Positions 15,840 to 24,829 of a stretch of DNA of 64,000 nt are shown here, one piece after another. Made by a program: the position numbers and the translations under genes. How positions within the stretch are numbered: position 1 is the first letter of the stretch; each line of letters starts with the position of its first letter. The notes beneath the pieces are model-generated. The model was not told the origin of the DNA and ran no database searches. It was given only the letters and a program-made list of their open reading frames with translations. The DNA comes from Bradyrhizobium frederickii (GTDB lineage: Bacteria; Pseudomonadota; Alphaproteobacteria; Rhizobiales; Xanthobacteraceae): assembly GCF_004570865.1 (NCBI RefSeq), contig NZ_SPQS01000022.1, forward strand, positions 1-64,000, in the 5' to 3' direction.

Positions 15840-16140
15840 GTGGTGTTCATCCACGGACTCAAGGGAATTGGTCACGCTCCCTGGATGTCGTCAGGGGCGC
15901 CTCAAGAGTTTTGGCCACTGCGGCTCTCGAAAGATATCGCCGAACTCGGCATTTGGAGCATCGAGTACGACTCCGCCCCCACCCTCTGGCGTGGTCACTC
16001 GACGCTCTCAACCTCGTTCCGACATTTAAGCCCAGCGATTACGAAAAGACGCCCGTACTCGCCTATCTGTCAGCAGGTGCACACCTCGTCCAAGCTACAC
16101 CACAGGAGCTGCGGAAAGCCATTTTGGCAACTGCCGTTTG
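15840..16140 (+). pseudogene. Alpha/beta hydrolase (lipase-like) N-terminal remnant
   Basis: From GTG 15840 the translation VVFIHGLKGIGHAPW ... PQEFWPLRLSKDIAELGIW ... YDSAPTLWRGHS matches the first strands of alpha/beta hydrolases fused to defence or NACHT-type proteins (HG oxyanion motif, then EFWP and W-GHS). After about 16005 the match is lost. A neighbouring frame continues to a stop at 16141 without recognised motifs. The nucleophile elbow is absent, so this is a decayed fragment. Confidence 0.5.
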
Positions 16141-16723
16141 ACTCTGCCTCAATTCCGCTGGCGGACGATGCCTCGTCTCTGAATGAGCGGCGTAAGGCGA
16201 TTGATCTCTATGAGCAGACTGCAACGTTTGCATCTGCCCTTGGATGTACCCGGATAAGCAACGATGCGAGCGACAAGTTCAGTGCTTTTAGGAGGTTGCG
16301 TATAGTCGCTGCGCGCCCGAATCGCAATGATCTTCCGAAAGCGCCCTCATGTCGCGTTGAGATCGCTCCCAGAGATTCCCAAGCCTGCCGAAACCTTCCC
16401 TTTTGTCCTGGGTTCGGCCTATTTGGAGTTCGGGAAGCGGGTCCCTAATAGCGAGACTCAGCCCGTTTCTCGAGTTTCAAGTGCGGGCCGTATCACCCCC
16501 CAGAGCTATCAGGCCAATACGGAGGCACGTCATGGCTGGCGCCGGCTTGGTGTTGCTGCCGCTGCTGCTGATCATCGGCGCCGATGATCGCGGTCCGGCA
16601 ATTCCGGCGCCGGTGCCGCCGACGGCCATCATGGCCGCGATGATCGCGCTGTCGACATCGATGCCGGCGATCAACATGCTGCTGCTGGTGCTGCCGGTGC
16701 GGATTGATCTGCTGGCCCCAAAA
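16141..16723. other. Unassigned stretch between hydrolase remnant and hipA
   Basis: No supported gene. A hydrophobic open frame from ATG 16532 (MAGAGLVLLPLLLIIG) runs into the 3' end of hipA and shows strong CTG/GCC repetition; it may be a small membrane peptide or chance. The segment 16150-16270 (KAIDLYEQTATFASALG in one frame) looks coding but could not be identified. Confidence 0.25.
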
Positions 16724-17997
16724 CTAGGTTCCCTTCAGAACGCGTTCGCAGTCCCGAGCTCGTTTGGTCAAAGCCGCTGCCAATCGCTCGATAACGGCGT
16801 TCTCCAATCCCTCCTTTTGCGCGCGCGCGCGGATTTCGTTAACGAGGTCGGGGATCTGCCCAGCCATGGAGATAAGAGTAGCAGTGACCAAATCCGCATC
16901 AGCCCGCGTTTCGCGCGAGAACTTCTGCCATTGACGCAAGCCAATTTGGTCGAGCTTGTACGCGCCCCCGACTTTCATGGCGAGCTTGACCTTCCGCGGG
17001 TCGACGTGATCGTAAGGAAGAATGCTAGCTATGTCGTAGAGCGGCGCAAGCCGTACGTGCGGGCCGCTAGCCAAAAGCAAGGAATAGTTCTTGGCGTGAG
17101 CGTCGGCCCCCCCAATGAGCCAGTTGAAGCCCAAAGCGCTGACGAACGTCTCAAGGTCAGCGTCGCGGTCCGTCGAGTATGTCCGTAAGGGCTCGATCAC
17201 GTCAGCAGACGTTGGTCCTCCCTCGTTCTGGTATTTCTTGGTCGGCAGGATGCCCATGGCCTGGCAAATATCTTCCTGGTGAATCCGAATGATGTCGTTC
17301 CCACTAACTTGCTGGTCGTAGCGTTCAACGACGATTGCGATTTCCTTTTCGAAGCGCATCACCTTGGTTTCAGCGGCCGGCAGCCCGACTTCTCGCGCGA
17401 GCTGCAGGCAGATATGCTCGTTCTCGGCGTGACCATCGAAGTGGCCTGTCGGCGGTTTCAAAATGTGGGTGGTCGGTATGCGGCCGGACGGAATGCCCCA
17501 TTTGCCGTCTTTGAGGACAAGAGCAGTTTTAGGCTGGGCGCCCGCAAGGCTGAATTGACCCGTATCGCCGGGCAGACGCCAGGCAGCATGATCCTCGCGT
17601 AAGGCTTGAAGCCGGTTTGCTATTTCCGGCTCGTCAAGCCATTCGATCTTGTCATCTCGGCCCGTTTTCAGGCCTCCAGTCGATCGGGGGTGACAAACTG
17701 AACGGCGCCTGCGCAATCCTGACCGACGTTCGAGATGAAAGCAAACACGTTGCGCGCTGATACCTGAAATTTCTTGGCCCAACGCTCGAGCACCTGCTCA
17801 TTGTCGGGAAGCAGCCCCCACAGGAAGGCCTGAATGGCGGCTGGACCATGCTCCTCAGCGGCAAGCGGCATCGAAAGCGAGAGAGGATAGGCTCCCTCAG
17901 CGTTGCGCCATGCATTGTCATAGACAAAGGTCAGCCGGCCGCGTGCATCACTTCGGACACGACCGACTTCGTTGCCGTCCGCAATGAGCTCGGCCAT
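16724..17997 (-). pseudogene. hipA: HipA-type serine/threonine kinase toxin, split by a 1-base deletion
   Basis: The first 109 residues (17997-17668) are the HipA N-terminal lobe (YPLSLSMPL, FLWGLLPDNEQVLERWA, FAFISNVGQDCAGAVQF) and stop after TPDRLEA. The next frame carries on at once with LKTGRDDKIEWLDE and the kinase core: FSLAGAQPKTAL (ATP-binding loop), TTHILKPP, NEHICLQLARE, IGGADAHAKNYSLL (catalytic Asp) and LAPLYDIAS (metal site). One missing base in GAG-GC-CTG near 17670 explains the split; the repaired length, about 424 residues, is normal. HipA kinases phosphorylate glutamyl-tRNA synthetase and cause dormancy. As read, no full kinase is made, so this is a pseudogene or a sequencing error. 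Confidence 0.8.
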
Positions 17998-18284
17998 TAA
18001 GGCTTGCCTTTTTTGGCTTTCGCCACGATGGCGTCCAGATCGACGGCGGTTTTCGGGACGCCGCGGCCCGCGGAGGGATTGCTGTCTGCATCGAGCTTAA
18101 TGCCAAGAGCATCGAGGACGCGGCGGATTAGCCCGAGTTCTGCGCGCGGATGTCCATGCTCGACTTCAATGAGCCATTGGCGACTGACACCAACCTTTTT
18201 GGCCAGCGTCGACTGATCGAGCTTGAGGCGTTTGCGCCGGTCGCGGATGACGGCGCCAAGATCGGCTGCGGTACGTGTGAGCAT
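17997..18284 (-). CDS. hipB: HipB-type antitoxin, XRE-family repressor
   Basis: A 95-residue protein with a clear Xre helix-turn-helix: LGAVIRDRRKRLKLDQSTLA then KKVGVSRQWLIEVEHGHPRA. HipB binds operators in its own promoter and neutralises HipA. The stop and the hipA start share one base (TAATG), so the genes are coupled. Four matching inverted repeats lie directly upstream. The antitoxin looks intact even though hipA is frameshifted. Confidence 0.85.
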   Translation of the reverse strand: MLTRTAADLGAVIRDRRKRLKLDQSTLAKKVGVSRQWLIEVEHGHPRAELGLIRRVLDALGIKLDADSNPSAGRGVPKTAVDLDAIVAKAKKGKP

Positions 18285-18296
18285 GGCAAATCCGAA

Positions 18297-18391
18297 TGTC
18301 AGCGTTCGCTTACATTATCATATGTCGCCATTCGCTGACAATCAAGATGTTGCCGTTCGCCGACATCGTCGAATGTCGCCAATCGACGACA
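18297..18391 (-). promoter_or_regulatory. Four HipB-type operators at 25-26 base spacing
   Basis: Four 18-base sites of the form TGT(C/T)-N10-(G/T)ACA: TGTCAGCGTTCGCTTACA (18297), TGTCGCCATTCGCTGACA (18323), TGTTGCCGTTCGCCGACA (18348) and TGTCGCCAATCGACGACA (18374). Starts are 26, 25 and 26 bases apart, the first 13 bases upstream of the hipB ATG. Escherichia coli hipBA also has several palindromic HipB operators, which supports autoregulation here. Confidence 0.75.
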
Positions 18392-18578
18392 TCTACTGAC
18401 TCAGACGTCCGACATCCGCCGCGGTCCGTTCACGGTCATCGGGTCCTCGGAAAGAGAGGGTATTCTAGCGGACGTCTGCGTGGGCTGGATGAGAACTATC
18501 CGCCGCCCAAATGGCTCTGAACGGTCGGCGTTCCGTTCTCAAATCTCACGTCCACAGAAAGATGCCTTTGACCAGCGC

Positions 18579-20240
18579 TCAGTCGCCGCCCTCGCGTCTC
18601 GTCCACAGCATGCCATCGCACCACACGTGGTCAACGCGGTTCCACTGGCAGGCAGATGCCGCATTCGGGAAAAAGCCGCGTCCATTGTGATTGGCGCTGG
18701 TGTTACATAGTAGCGGAATGCCTGTGAGGCCTTCGTATTCGACGAGAAGTTCGGCGATCTTGTGCCGAGAGGTCCTGCAAATGGTCTGCAATCGCGCAGA
18801 TCCGTCCAGATGCACAACAGCGGGGATCTTATCCCGCCATTCTGCTCGTGTTAGGTGCTCGAAAAGCATGTAAGGGTCTGGCGTTCCGGGACTAAAAATA
18901 TCCGGCGCCCGATCCTCCAGGCATATTGGCGCTACAGGCCGGAAGTGCTCGCGAAGTTTGATGTCGTTGAGACGGTCCTTCATTTGCGGCGATGTCGCCG
19001 CGGCCAGTATGCTTCTGCTACCGAGAGCCCGAGGTCCAAGCTCCGCGCGGCCGGCAAGAAAAATGACGGGTTTGTTGCTGGCGAGAATGGTTGCAAGTTC
19101 ACGCATGCTGCATGGTGAGCCGCCCCATCCGGGCGGCATGTCGCCTCGTTCCACGGCTGGACCACTATAGACGGACCATTCCAATGGTACAAAACCTTGG
19201 TCCGCCGCCAATGCGGAGCAAGCAGCACCTATTGCCGAGCCACTGTCATTCGGAAAGGGTGGCACCCAGATAGCATCGAACAAGCCGGCAGCTCGTAGTG
19301 CACTATTCCATTTTATGTTGAGACCGCAGCCACCGACTATGCACAGATTGCGCGCGGAAAACCTCGAATGCCTCTGTATAGCACTCGCCAGTTTGCTAAC
19401 GAGCAGACGCTCTTGGAAGCAATGAAAGGATGCAAGCACATCTGCGGGGGCTTTGGCCTTTAACCGTAGCACGCAGGCATCGAAGAACGCATGGACAGGC
19501 TCAAGCGCGGCGTCCTCGCTGCAACGACCGACTGGCTCCGTGAACATGCTAAAGTGCTTTTCATAGAGCTCCTGAAACACCTCGACGATGCTTTCATCGG
19601 CCGAACCGAGCGCGATGTAGGCCATCAACTTGCCCGCAACACCGAGGTCCCACTTGATGCGGTTAGCCTGCTTGTATGGTCCGAAGTGATAGCCTGCGGC
19701 AGCATAAGCATGCCCGATCAGCGGAAAGAGGCACTCGACGAACCTGGCTGCGTGGCGCTCTACATGGTAGAGCCGTGGAAAGGAGGCGCCGTCCCAAACC
19801 AGACAGAACGCGGGTTGCCCGGCCTTGGCGAAAGGACTGGTACAAAAAGCGGAAGCCACGTGACCTGTGACATGCGGATAGCTTTTATAAGGGAAGGCGC
19901 TCCCCTTGAGCATCAGCCCAGCGCCGTCGCGCGCTATGAGGAGGCCGTCGGCATCGCCCTCAACATACGGCGCCCCTTTAAGGGTAATGGGTGCAGTCCC
20001 GCTGAGAACCTGAAATTGTGACTCACTCTCGCCCCACCATCCATCGATGACGAACCGGTCAACGTCCCGCGGATCCAAACCGTGTTCTGCCAAGGCGACA
20101 ACAACCGCATCGAGATTGTGGAGTTTTTGATATCGCGGATTATTGTCCCGCTTCTCCTGCTCCACACAAAAGACCAGCCTTCCGTCCTCGACAAGGGCGA
20201 CTGCTCCGTCATGAGTCAGTTTGATACCGCAGATTCGCAT
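18579..20240 (-). CDS. nodU: NodU nodulation carbamoyltransferase
   Basis: A 553-residue member of the NodU/CmcH carbamoyltransferase family. NodU transfers a carbamoyl group from carbamoyl phosphate to the non-reducing end of Nod factors in the cytoplasm. The N-terminus MRICGIKLTHDGAVALVEDG with the VEQEKRDNNPRY segment, the HVTGHVASAFCTSPF motif (HxxxH metal/adenylate site), CIVGGCGLNIKWNSALR, and the C-terminal RAELGPRALGSRSILA and HFRPVAPICLEDRAP blocks closely resemble rhizobial NodU proteins. Length is normal (about 560). It stands alone, without nodABC, nodS or nodIJ nearby, and no nod box was found in front of it. No frameshift seen. Confidence 0.85.
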   Translation of the reverse strand: MRICGIKLTHDGAVALVEDGRLVFCVEQEKRDNNPRYQKLHNLDAVVVALAEHGLDPRDVDRFVIDGWWGESESQFQVLSGTAPITLKGAPYVEGDADGLLIARDGAGLMLKGSAFPYKSYPHVTGHVASAFCTSPFAKAGQPAFCLVWDGASFPRLYHVERHAARFVECLFPLIGHAYAAAGYHFGPYKQANRIKWDLGVAGKLMAYIALGSADESIVEVFQELYEKHFSMFTEPVGRCSEDAALEPVHAFFDACVLRLKAKAPADVLASFHCFQERLLVSKLASAIQRHSRFSARNLCIVGGCGLNIKWNSALRAAGLFDAIWVPPFPNDSGSAIGAACSALAADQGFVPLEWSVYSGPAVERGDMPPGWGGSPCSMRELATILASNKPVIFLAGRAELGPRALGSRSILAAATSPQMKDRLNDIKLREHFRPVAPICLEDRAPDIFSPGTPDPYMLFEHLTRAEWRDKIPAVVHLDGSARLQTICRTSRHKIAELLVEYEGLTGIPLLCNTSANHNGRGFFPNAASACQWNRVDHVWCDGMLWTRREGGD

Positions 20241-21586
20241 ACAGTCTCCGAACCTAATGTCAGATACACTCGATTTGAACGCTCCCCCAACTGCTGCTCA
20301 CGTTGCGAGACTCAGATGGGCTCCCATCTTTCACGATGCACGCTCTGGGCCAGTTCCAATCAGAGGAATCGCCGGCAATTGTCTGATTAAAGTCGAGATT
20401 GGAGGCTGCTTGACCGATTCGTGACACCGAACGCGTTCGGTTTCGGACCAAGCACTCGGGCCTACAGCAACAATTTCCATGCGCGCGACCCGGGGCCCCC
20501 GTTATGCCTTCTGCGAGGTCGAGCGAACGGGTGCAGCGAACTTTTTCTGCCGGCTAAACGAGATCATGGCCGCGCTGCCACGAAATGGCTCACCGTGAGA
20601 CGAACGCGCTTCGTAATTCAGTTAGCGCCTAGGCATTCGCGCTAGGACGACATTATGAATCGTGGCGACTGCGCATCTCACAGGTGCCATGTGCCGAGAT
20701 TCCGGGAGTGTCGGCAACACCGATGCGCTAGTCTGTACCGGCTTGGGAGTGACGGCACTTTGAGAAAACAAACAGATGCTCCTTTTTTAAGTGGTGTCTC
20801 GCTCAAGGTCGCGAACAGCCCCTGATCGTTGCACCGTCGTCTGTATTGCGTGAAGACACAGGGACGAGGATGCCCTCCACAGCTAGGACTCGGCAGTACA
20901 GGATCCGGGATCATGGCGGCTTGGTATATCCGCCTACCCACCTGTTATCTCAGCGCCGTCGATCGAGCCGCGTTTTGCCGCCAAGGACGTGGACACCTGA
21001 GCCCCCTCGGGCTCGAAGAATGTCGGATACAAGATAATTTGGCCGCGCGCGCAGCGCCAGAGTCGTTGAAGGTGACATATTGCAGTTCCTGACCACACCG
21101 TTTGAAGGTGGATCGTCATGGGTTGGTCCGCGCAAGCGACACGATTCGTTCTGGCCAAGGTTCATGGTCCTGATCAATCACCACTGTTAGTAGTTGATCA
21201 GGCGAGCGTCGAACGCCACTCTCTGGCCTGCTTAGAGCTCCTTTTCGTAGGCTGGTTGTCTTTAAAGAACCGGTTTGGTGGCTGGACGCAAAAATGAAAG
21301 ACATGAGTGAAAGTGCAGAAGGCTTTCGTCGACCTTAAGCCCCCACTTCCTGCTCGCTCCGGTGTGGAGCGTTTCGCACATGGTCGTAGCATCCTGAACA
21401 TCGCGTGGGTGCTGAAACGACGCACAATACCCACTCGATGGCTAGAATGGCCTGTCTTCCAACCCTACTCGCTCCGGAAATGCCAGCCAGCACATGCAAA
21501 GGGCTGGTACGACGCTTGCTTAAGGATGAATCGAAGTGCCATCGAGGCGCCCCGCCAGAGCGACTCCTTAACAAGTGGGTGACTAT
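20241..21586. other. Long divergent intergenic region between nodU and the PurF-like operon
   Basis: About 1.3 kb with only short frames and no recognised protein. It should hold promoters for nodU (leftward) and the PurF-like operon (rightward). No convincing nod box, TtsI box, NifA site or -24/-12 promoter was found by eye. A 9-base inverted repeat at 21169-21202 is listed separately. Confidence 0.4.
21169..21202. promoter_or_regulatory. Inverted repeat in the nodU/PurF-like intergenic region
   Basis: CCTGATCAA (21169-21177) and TTGATCAGG (21194-21202) are perfect 9-base arms separated by 16 bases. Possibly a regulator site about 390 bases upstream of the PurF-like gene; no T-run follows, so a terminator is unlikely. 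Confidence 0.3.
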
Positions 21587-23164
21587 ATGTCCGGTGTCGC
21601 CGGTGCATTTTTCTGCGCTTCAAGCGAACCATCGCCGCGTGTCCTTGATCAGCTAAACAAAATGATTCCGACACTTGCACTCCGTGGGCAAGCGGGTGTC
21701 GTCGTCTCTGCTTTTATGCAAGAGCGTGGACTCCGACATGGAACCTTTCGATCGAACGATAGCTCTGTGCTCATTGACTGCATCGAACGGGACCCGTGCT
21801 TTCGGCCTCATGTTGCAATCGCGCAGATCCGTGGCGGATCCTGTGGAACTGGAGATGGCGACGACGTGCAGTCAATGCCTAACCGCCATTTTGCCATTGC
21901 TCTGGACGGCGCCTTGGTGAACGCTCATGAACTCAAGAGCGAATTACTCGCTCGAGGCCAACTGATAGATACGAACACAGACGCCAAGCTCCTGCTGAGG
22001 TGGATTGAACACTCTTGCGAACGAGAATATTGGCGTCACGGCCGGCCCGTAAACTACGAAGCTATCTTTCGCGAGCTTGATGATCGTATCGATGGTGCCC
22101 TAAGTGCGCTTTTGCTAGATAAGGACGGAGATCTTGTTGCATACCGCAGTCGAAGCGGTTTGCGACCATTGGAGACTATGCGAGCAAGTAATGGCTTGTT
22201 GCTCTTTGCTTCTGAAAATTGTGCCTTCGCAGGCTTGGAAGGTGAGATCAGCCAGCTCTTGCCTGGGAGCATACAGCGCGTGGACGCCAAGACCGGCGCC
22301 AGCGTTGACCATGCCCTGAACTGCCGAGGACATAAGGCCAAGCTCTGCGCGTACGAAGCCCTCTATTTGGGAAGTCCAAACACGTCGGTCGAGGGCCATT
22401 CACATCGCCAAACCCGTTACAACATCGGGCTCTCTTTGGGAAGAATTGTTGCGGAGCGACTTCAAGCAGAGCCACTCTTGATGCCGCCAATCGTGTCCTC
22501 AATGCCAAATACTGGGGGCCCGTACGCCGATGGTCTATTTGACTCTTTCGCCGAACAGGGCGTGCTTGCCGAGCGTAGTGACGTAGTTGCAACGCAATTT
22601 CAAGAGCGAACGCTCCTCGGCAGAACCAGCGCCCGGCAATCTCGCATTGCCCAGAAGTATCGAGTTTCGGAACCGGCCATAGCCGAACGGACCTTAATAG
22701 TTGTCGACGAAGCCCTCATTCGAGGCGATACCAGCCAAGCCGTCACAATGATGCTCCTTGCCGCTGGAGCCAAAGACGTACATTGGGCGATAGGTTCTCC
22801 CCCTATAGTTGCGCCAAACTACTACGGCATGGGTATTGATACGCTAGATGAGCTCGCATTCTGGCAGGCATTGAAGCGGCTGCCGTCCGAGCTGCGCGCC
22901 CAATGCCTTCGCTTCCATAGGATGGAGCCGCCAGCACTCAGAATCGTTGAGAGCAACATTGCGACGGCGATCCAAGCAGCATCGATAACTTATCTGCCTT
23001 TCCGCGCCCTTGTATCCGTTTTGGCCGACAGGCTAGAGGGCATCGATCTATCACCGTTCACGTTCGACATGCCGACCCCCGCTGGACGGCAGCGCGCGCG
23101 TAGACACTTGGAAGCGTTGCTGGCCGCTTTTCCTGTCAATACCCCTCTGAGGTCAGAATCATGA
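21587..23164 (+). CDS. PurF-like amidophosphoribosyltransferase homologue lacking the glutaminase cysteine
   Basis: From ATG 21587 the 525-residue protein has the two-domain PurF layout. The N-terminal Ntn glutaminase domain begins MSGVAGAFF instead of the family's MCGIVG, so the catalytic Cys is Ser. It keeps FAIALDGALVNAHELKSEL and the SGLRPLETM region. The C-terminal phosphoribosyltransferase domain retains the PRPP loop as TLIVVDEALIRGDTSQAV and the SPPIVAPNYYGMGIDT segment. PurF makes phosphoribosylamine from PRPP and glutamine; this version probably cannot hydrolyse glutamine and may use ammonia or another acceptor. An upstream GTG at 21575 is possible. It is translationally coupled to the HAD gene (ATGA). 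A secondary-metabolite role is more likely than purine synthesis, but this is inference. Confidence 0.75.
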   Translation: MSGVAGAFFCASSEPSPRVLDQLNKMIPTLALRGQAGVVVSAFMQERGLRHGTFRSNDSSVLIDCIERDPCFRPHVAIAQIRGGSCGTGDGDDVQSMPNRHFAIALDGALVNAHELKSELLARGQLIDTNTDAKLLLRWIEHSCEREYWRHGRPVNYEAIFRELDDRIDGALSALLLDKDGDLVAYRSRSGLRPLETMRASNGLLLFASENCAFAGLEGEISQLLPGSIQRVDAKTGASVDHALNCRGHKAKLCAYEALYLGSPNTSVEGHSHRQTRYNIGLSLGRIVAERLQAEPLLMPPIVSSMPNTGGPYADGLFDSFAEQGVLAERSDVVATQFQERTLLGRTSARQSRIAQKYRVSEPAIAERTLIVVDEALIRGDTSQAVTMMLLAAGAKDVHWAIGSPPIVAPNYYGMGIDTLDELAFWQALKRLPSELRAQCLRFHRMEPPALRIVESNIATAIQAASITYLPFRALVSVLADRLEGIDLSPFTFDMPTPAGRQRARRHLEALLAAFPVNTPLRSES

Positions 23165-23841
23165 AACCCGCTCTCGTATTTGACTGGAACGGAACACTGC
23201 TCGATGACACCTATGCGCTGCTCGAAACGACCAATGTCATTTTGGACCGCTTTGGTCGTCCGAGCATCGATATAAAGACCTTTCGGGATCGTTGTGATGT
23301 TCCCCTCTCTCTTCTCTACCTTAGCCTTGGAATGTCGCGCGAAGAGATTGAGGCAATGGAGCGTGATGATGGCGCACTATTTCACGACTTATACGAGCCT
23401 CTTGCGGCCAAGGCCGATCTACGTGAGGGCGCGCGCAGAGTGCTCGAGATAGCGCGACGACAATCCGCTCTACTCATCATCCTCAGCAACCACATAGTGG
23501 CGCCTCTACAGTCCCAGCTGAGGAGGCTTGGAGTAGATCACTACATTACCGATGTGCTCGCTTTTGAAAGCCGCGCCACGCAATACAAATCAATGAGCAA
23601 AGGAGAGCGGCTTCGGCTTTACATGCAAAGGTACGACCTGAAGCCCGCATCAACCTTCATCATCGGCGATATGCCCGTGGAGACTGATATTGCACGTAAT
23701 CTCGGTCTGACGAGCATATCCATTACCGGAGGATTTGTTTCGACCTCGCGCCTGCAAGCCGCGCGTCCAGATTACACGATCAACAACCATCACGAGCTGC
23801 TGCCCATCCTGCAAAGCCGTGGCTACTTTTCGGAATGCTAA
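23161..23841 (+). CDS. HAD-family hydrolase (phosphoglycolate-phosphatase-like)
   Basis: A 226-residue haloacid dehalogenase superfamily protein. Motif I is FDWNGTLLDD (Asp nucleophile; the usual second Asp is Asn, as in a subgroup of these phosphatases), motif II is IILSN, and motif IV is FIIGDMPVETDIARNLG. The cap helices after motif I fit the phosphoglycolate phosphatase group. It probably removes phosphate from a small metabolite. The ATG overlaps the PurF-like stop (ATGA) and the next gene starts 3 bases after its end, so the three are one operon; a phosphoribosyl product of the first enzyme is a plausible substrate. Confidence 0.78.
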   Translation: MKPALVFDWNGTLLDDTYALLETTNVILDRFGRPSIDIKTFRDRCDVPLSLLYLSLGMSREEIEAMERDDGALFHDLYEPLAAKADLREGARRVLEIARRQSALLIILSNHIVAPLQSQLRRLGVDHYITDVLAFESRATQYKSMSKGERLRLYMQRYDLKPASTFIIGDMPVETDIARNLGLTSISITGGFVSTSRLQAARPDYTINNHHELLPILQSRGYFSEC

Positions 23842-23844
23842 GCC

Positions 23845-24747
23845 ATGAGTAAGGGATCATCAGCGAGCGCGGCTCCCAGACTGATCAAGCAGAGCGTAGG
23901 GCTTATCGGAGCGGGGCGCATGGGAACAGGTATAGGCATCAGCCTGCTGCGTCAGCAACGCGAACTCCACATCAAAGTCAACAAGGAGCGGTTCGGTGCC
24001 GATCGCCTGATAAGTGCAGGGGCCCGCGAACATACGTCGATCGCTGAGTTGGCGCAGCATGTAAGTGTGGTGGTGTTGTCCTTACCGTCCAGCCGCGAAG
24101 TTGAGATGGTGTGCCTTGATGACGATGGACTATTTGTCCACATGTGCCGAGGAGGCTTGATAATTGATTGCACAACCTCGTATCCTGCCTCGACTATTGC
24201 ATTGGCGAAAACGGCGCAAGGACGAGGTCTAAGCTTTATTGATGCTCCAGTAACACGAAGCCCCGAGCAAGCAGAGCTCGGCCTCCTCAATGCGATGGTT
24301 GGGTCGGATACAACACTCTTTCCCGTCGCTGAACGCATTCTTGCTGCGTTTTGCGAGACCGTGATGCATGTTGGAGATGTCGGACACGGCCACAAGCTCA
24401 AGCTTGTTTACAACAGCATGACTATGGGCATAGCTGCGGTCGCCGCTGAGGTCTGCCAATTCGCGGATAGTCTTCAGATAGATCTTGTAACACTACGGTC
24501 TTTGGTCAGTCGGGGCTCTACGAACAGTGGAATATTCCAAGCCTTCGCCGCCTTTTTGTTGGGAGAGAAACCGGATGCACTGGCAATCTCGATTGCAAAT
24601 GCTGCAAAGGACATCGAGTGTGCTGTGCGCCTAGCGCGCGAGAGTGCCGTTTCCGTGCCGGTCCTGGATGCTGCCGCGCAGGAACTCAACCTCTCAGTTG
24701 TCGCAGGCAAAGGTGAACTGACCCTACCACATTTGGCCCTATCGTAA
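23845..24747 (+). CDS. 3-hydroxyisobutyrate-dehydrogenase-like oxidoreductase
   Basis: A 300-residue beta-hydroxyacid dehydrogenase family protein. The N-terminal NAD(P) fold shows LIGAGRMGTGIG; the substrate loop is seen as FIDAPVTRSPEQAELG and the catalytic Lys lies in GHGHKLKLVYNSMTMG. The family oxidises or reduces beta-hydroxy acids, or acts as an imine/tartronate semialdehyde reductase. It is the last gene of the PurF-like/HAD operon, 3 bases after the HAD stop. Which substrate it uses cannot be told from sequence. Confidence 0.8.
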   Translation: MSKGSSASAAPRLIKQSVGLIGAGRMGTGIGISLLRQQRELHIKVNKERFGADRLISAGAREHTSIAELAQHVSVVVLSLPSSREVEMVCLDDDGLFVHMCRGGLIIDCTTSYPASTIALAKTAQGRGLSFIDAPVTRSPEQAELGLLNAMVGSDTTLFPVAERILAAFCETVMHVGDVGHGHKLKLVYNSMTMGIAAVAAEVCQFADSLQIDLVTLRSLVSRGSTNSGIFQAFAAFLLGEKPDALAISIANAAKDIECAVRLARESAVSVPVLDAAAQELNLSVVAGKGELTLPHLALS

Positions 24748-24829
24748 ATGCTTGGTATGGCTCCAAGCGGGCCATTTTTCCACGAGTCCGTGGCGCCCCT
24801 CGACTCCCTCGTCATCGAGAACGATGATT

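Noticed and set aside
16403..17188. Plus-strand frame of 261 codons over the hipA 3' part
   Set aside because: Most of it is antisense to clear HipA kinase motifs; only the 5' hydrophobic segment is outside hipA and it was not recognised.
20300..20400. Nod-box-like stretch upstream of nodU (GCATCGTGAAAGATG on the minus strand)
   Set aside because: Only the first few bases resemble a nod box; the ATC-N9-GAT spacing and the conserved AAACAATCGATTTTACC core are missing.
21220..21330. Possible TtsI box near GAGCTCCTTTTCGTAGGCT
   Set aside because: Matches to the GTCAGCTT-TCGAAAGCT consensus are scattered and need gaps; not better than chance by eye.
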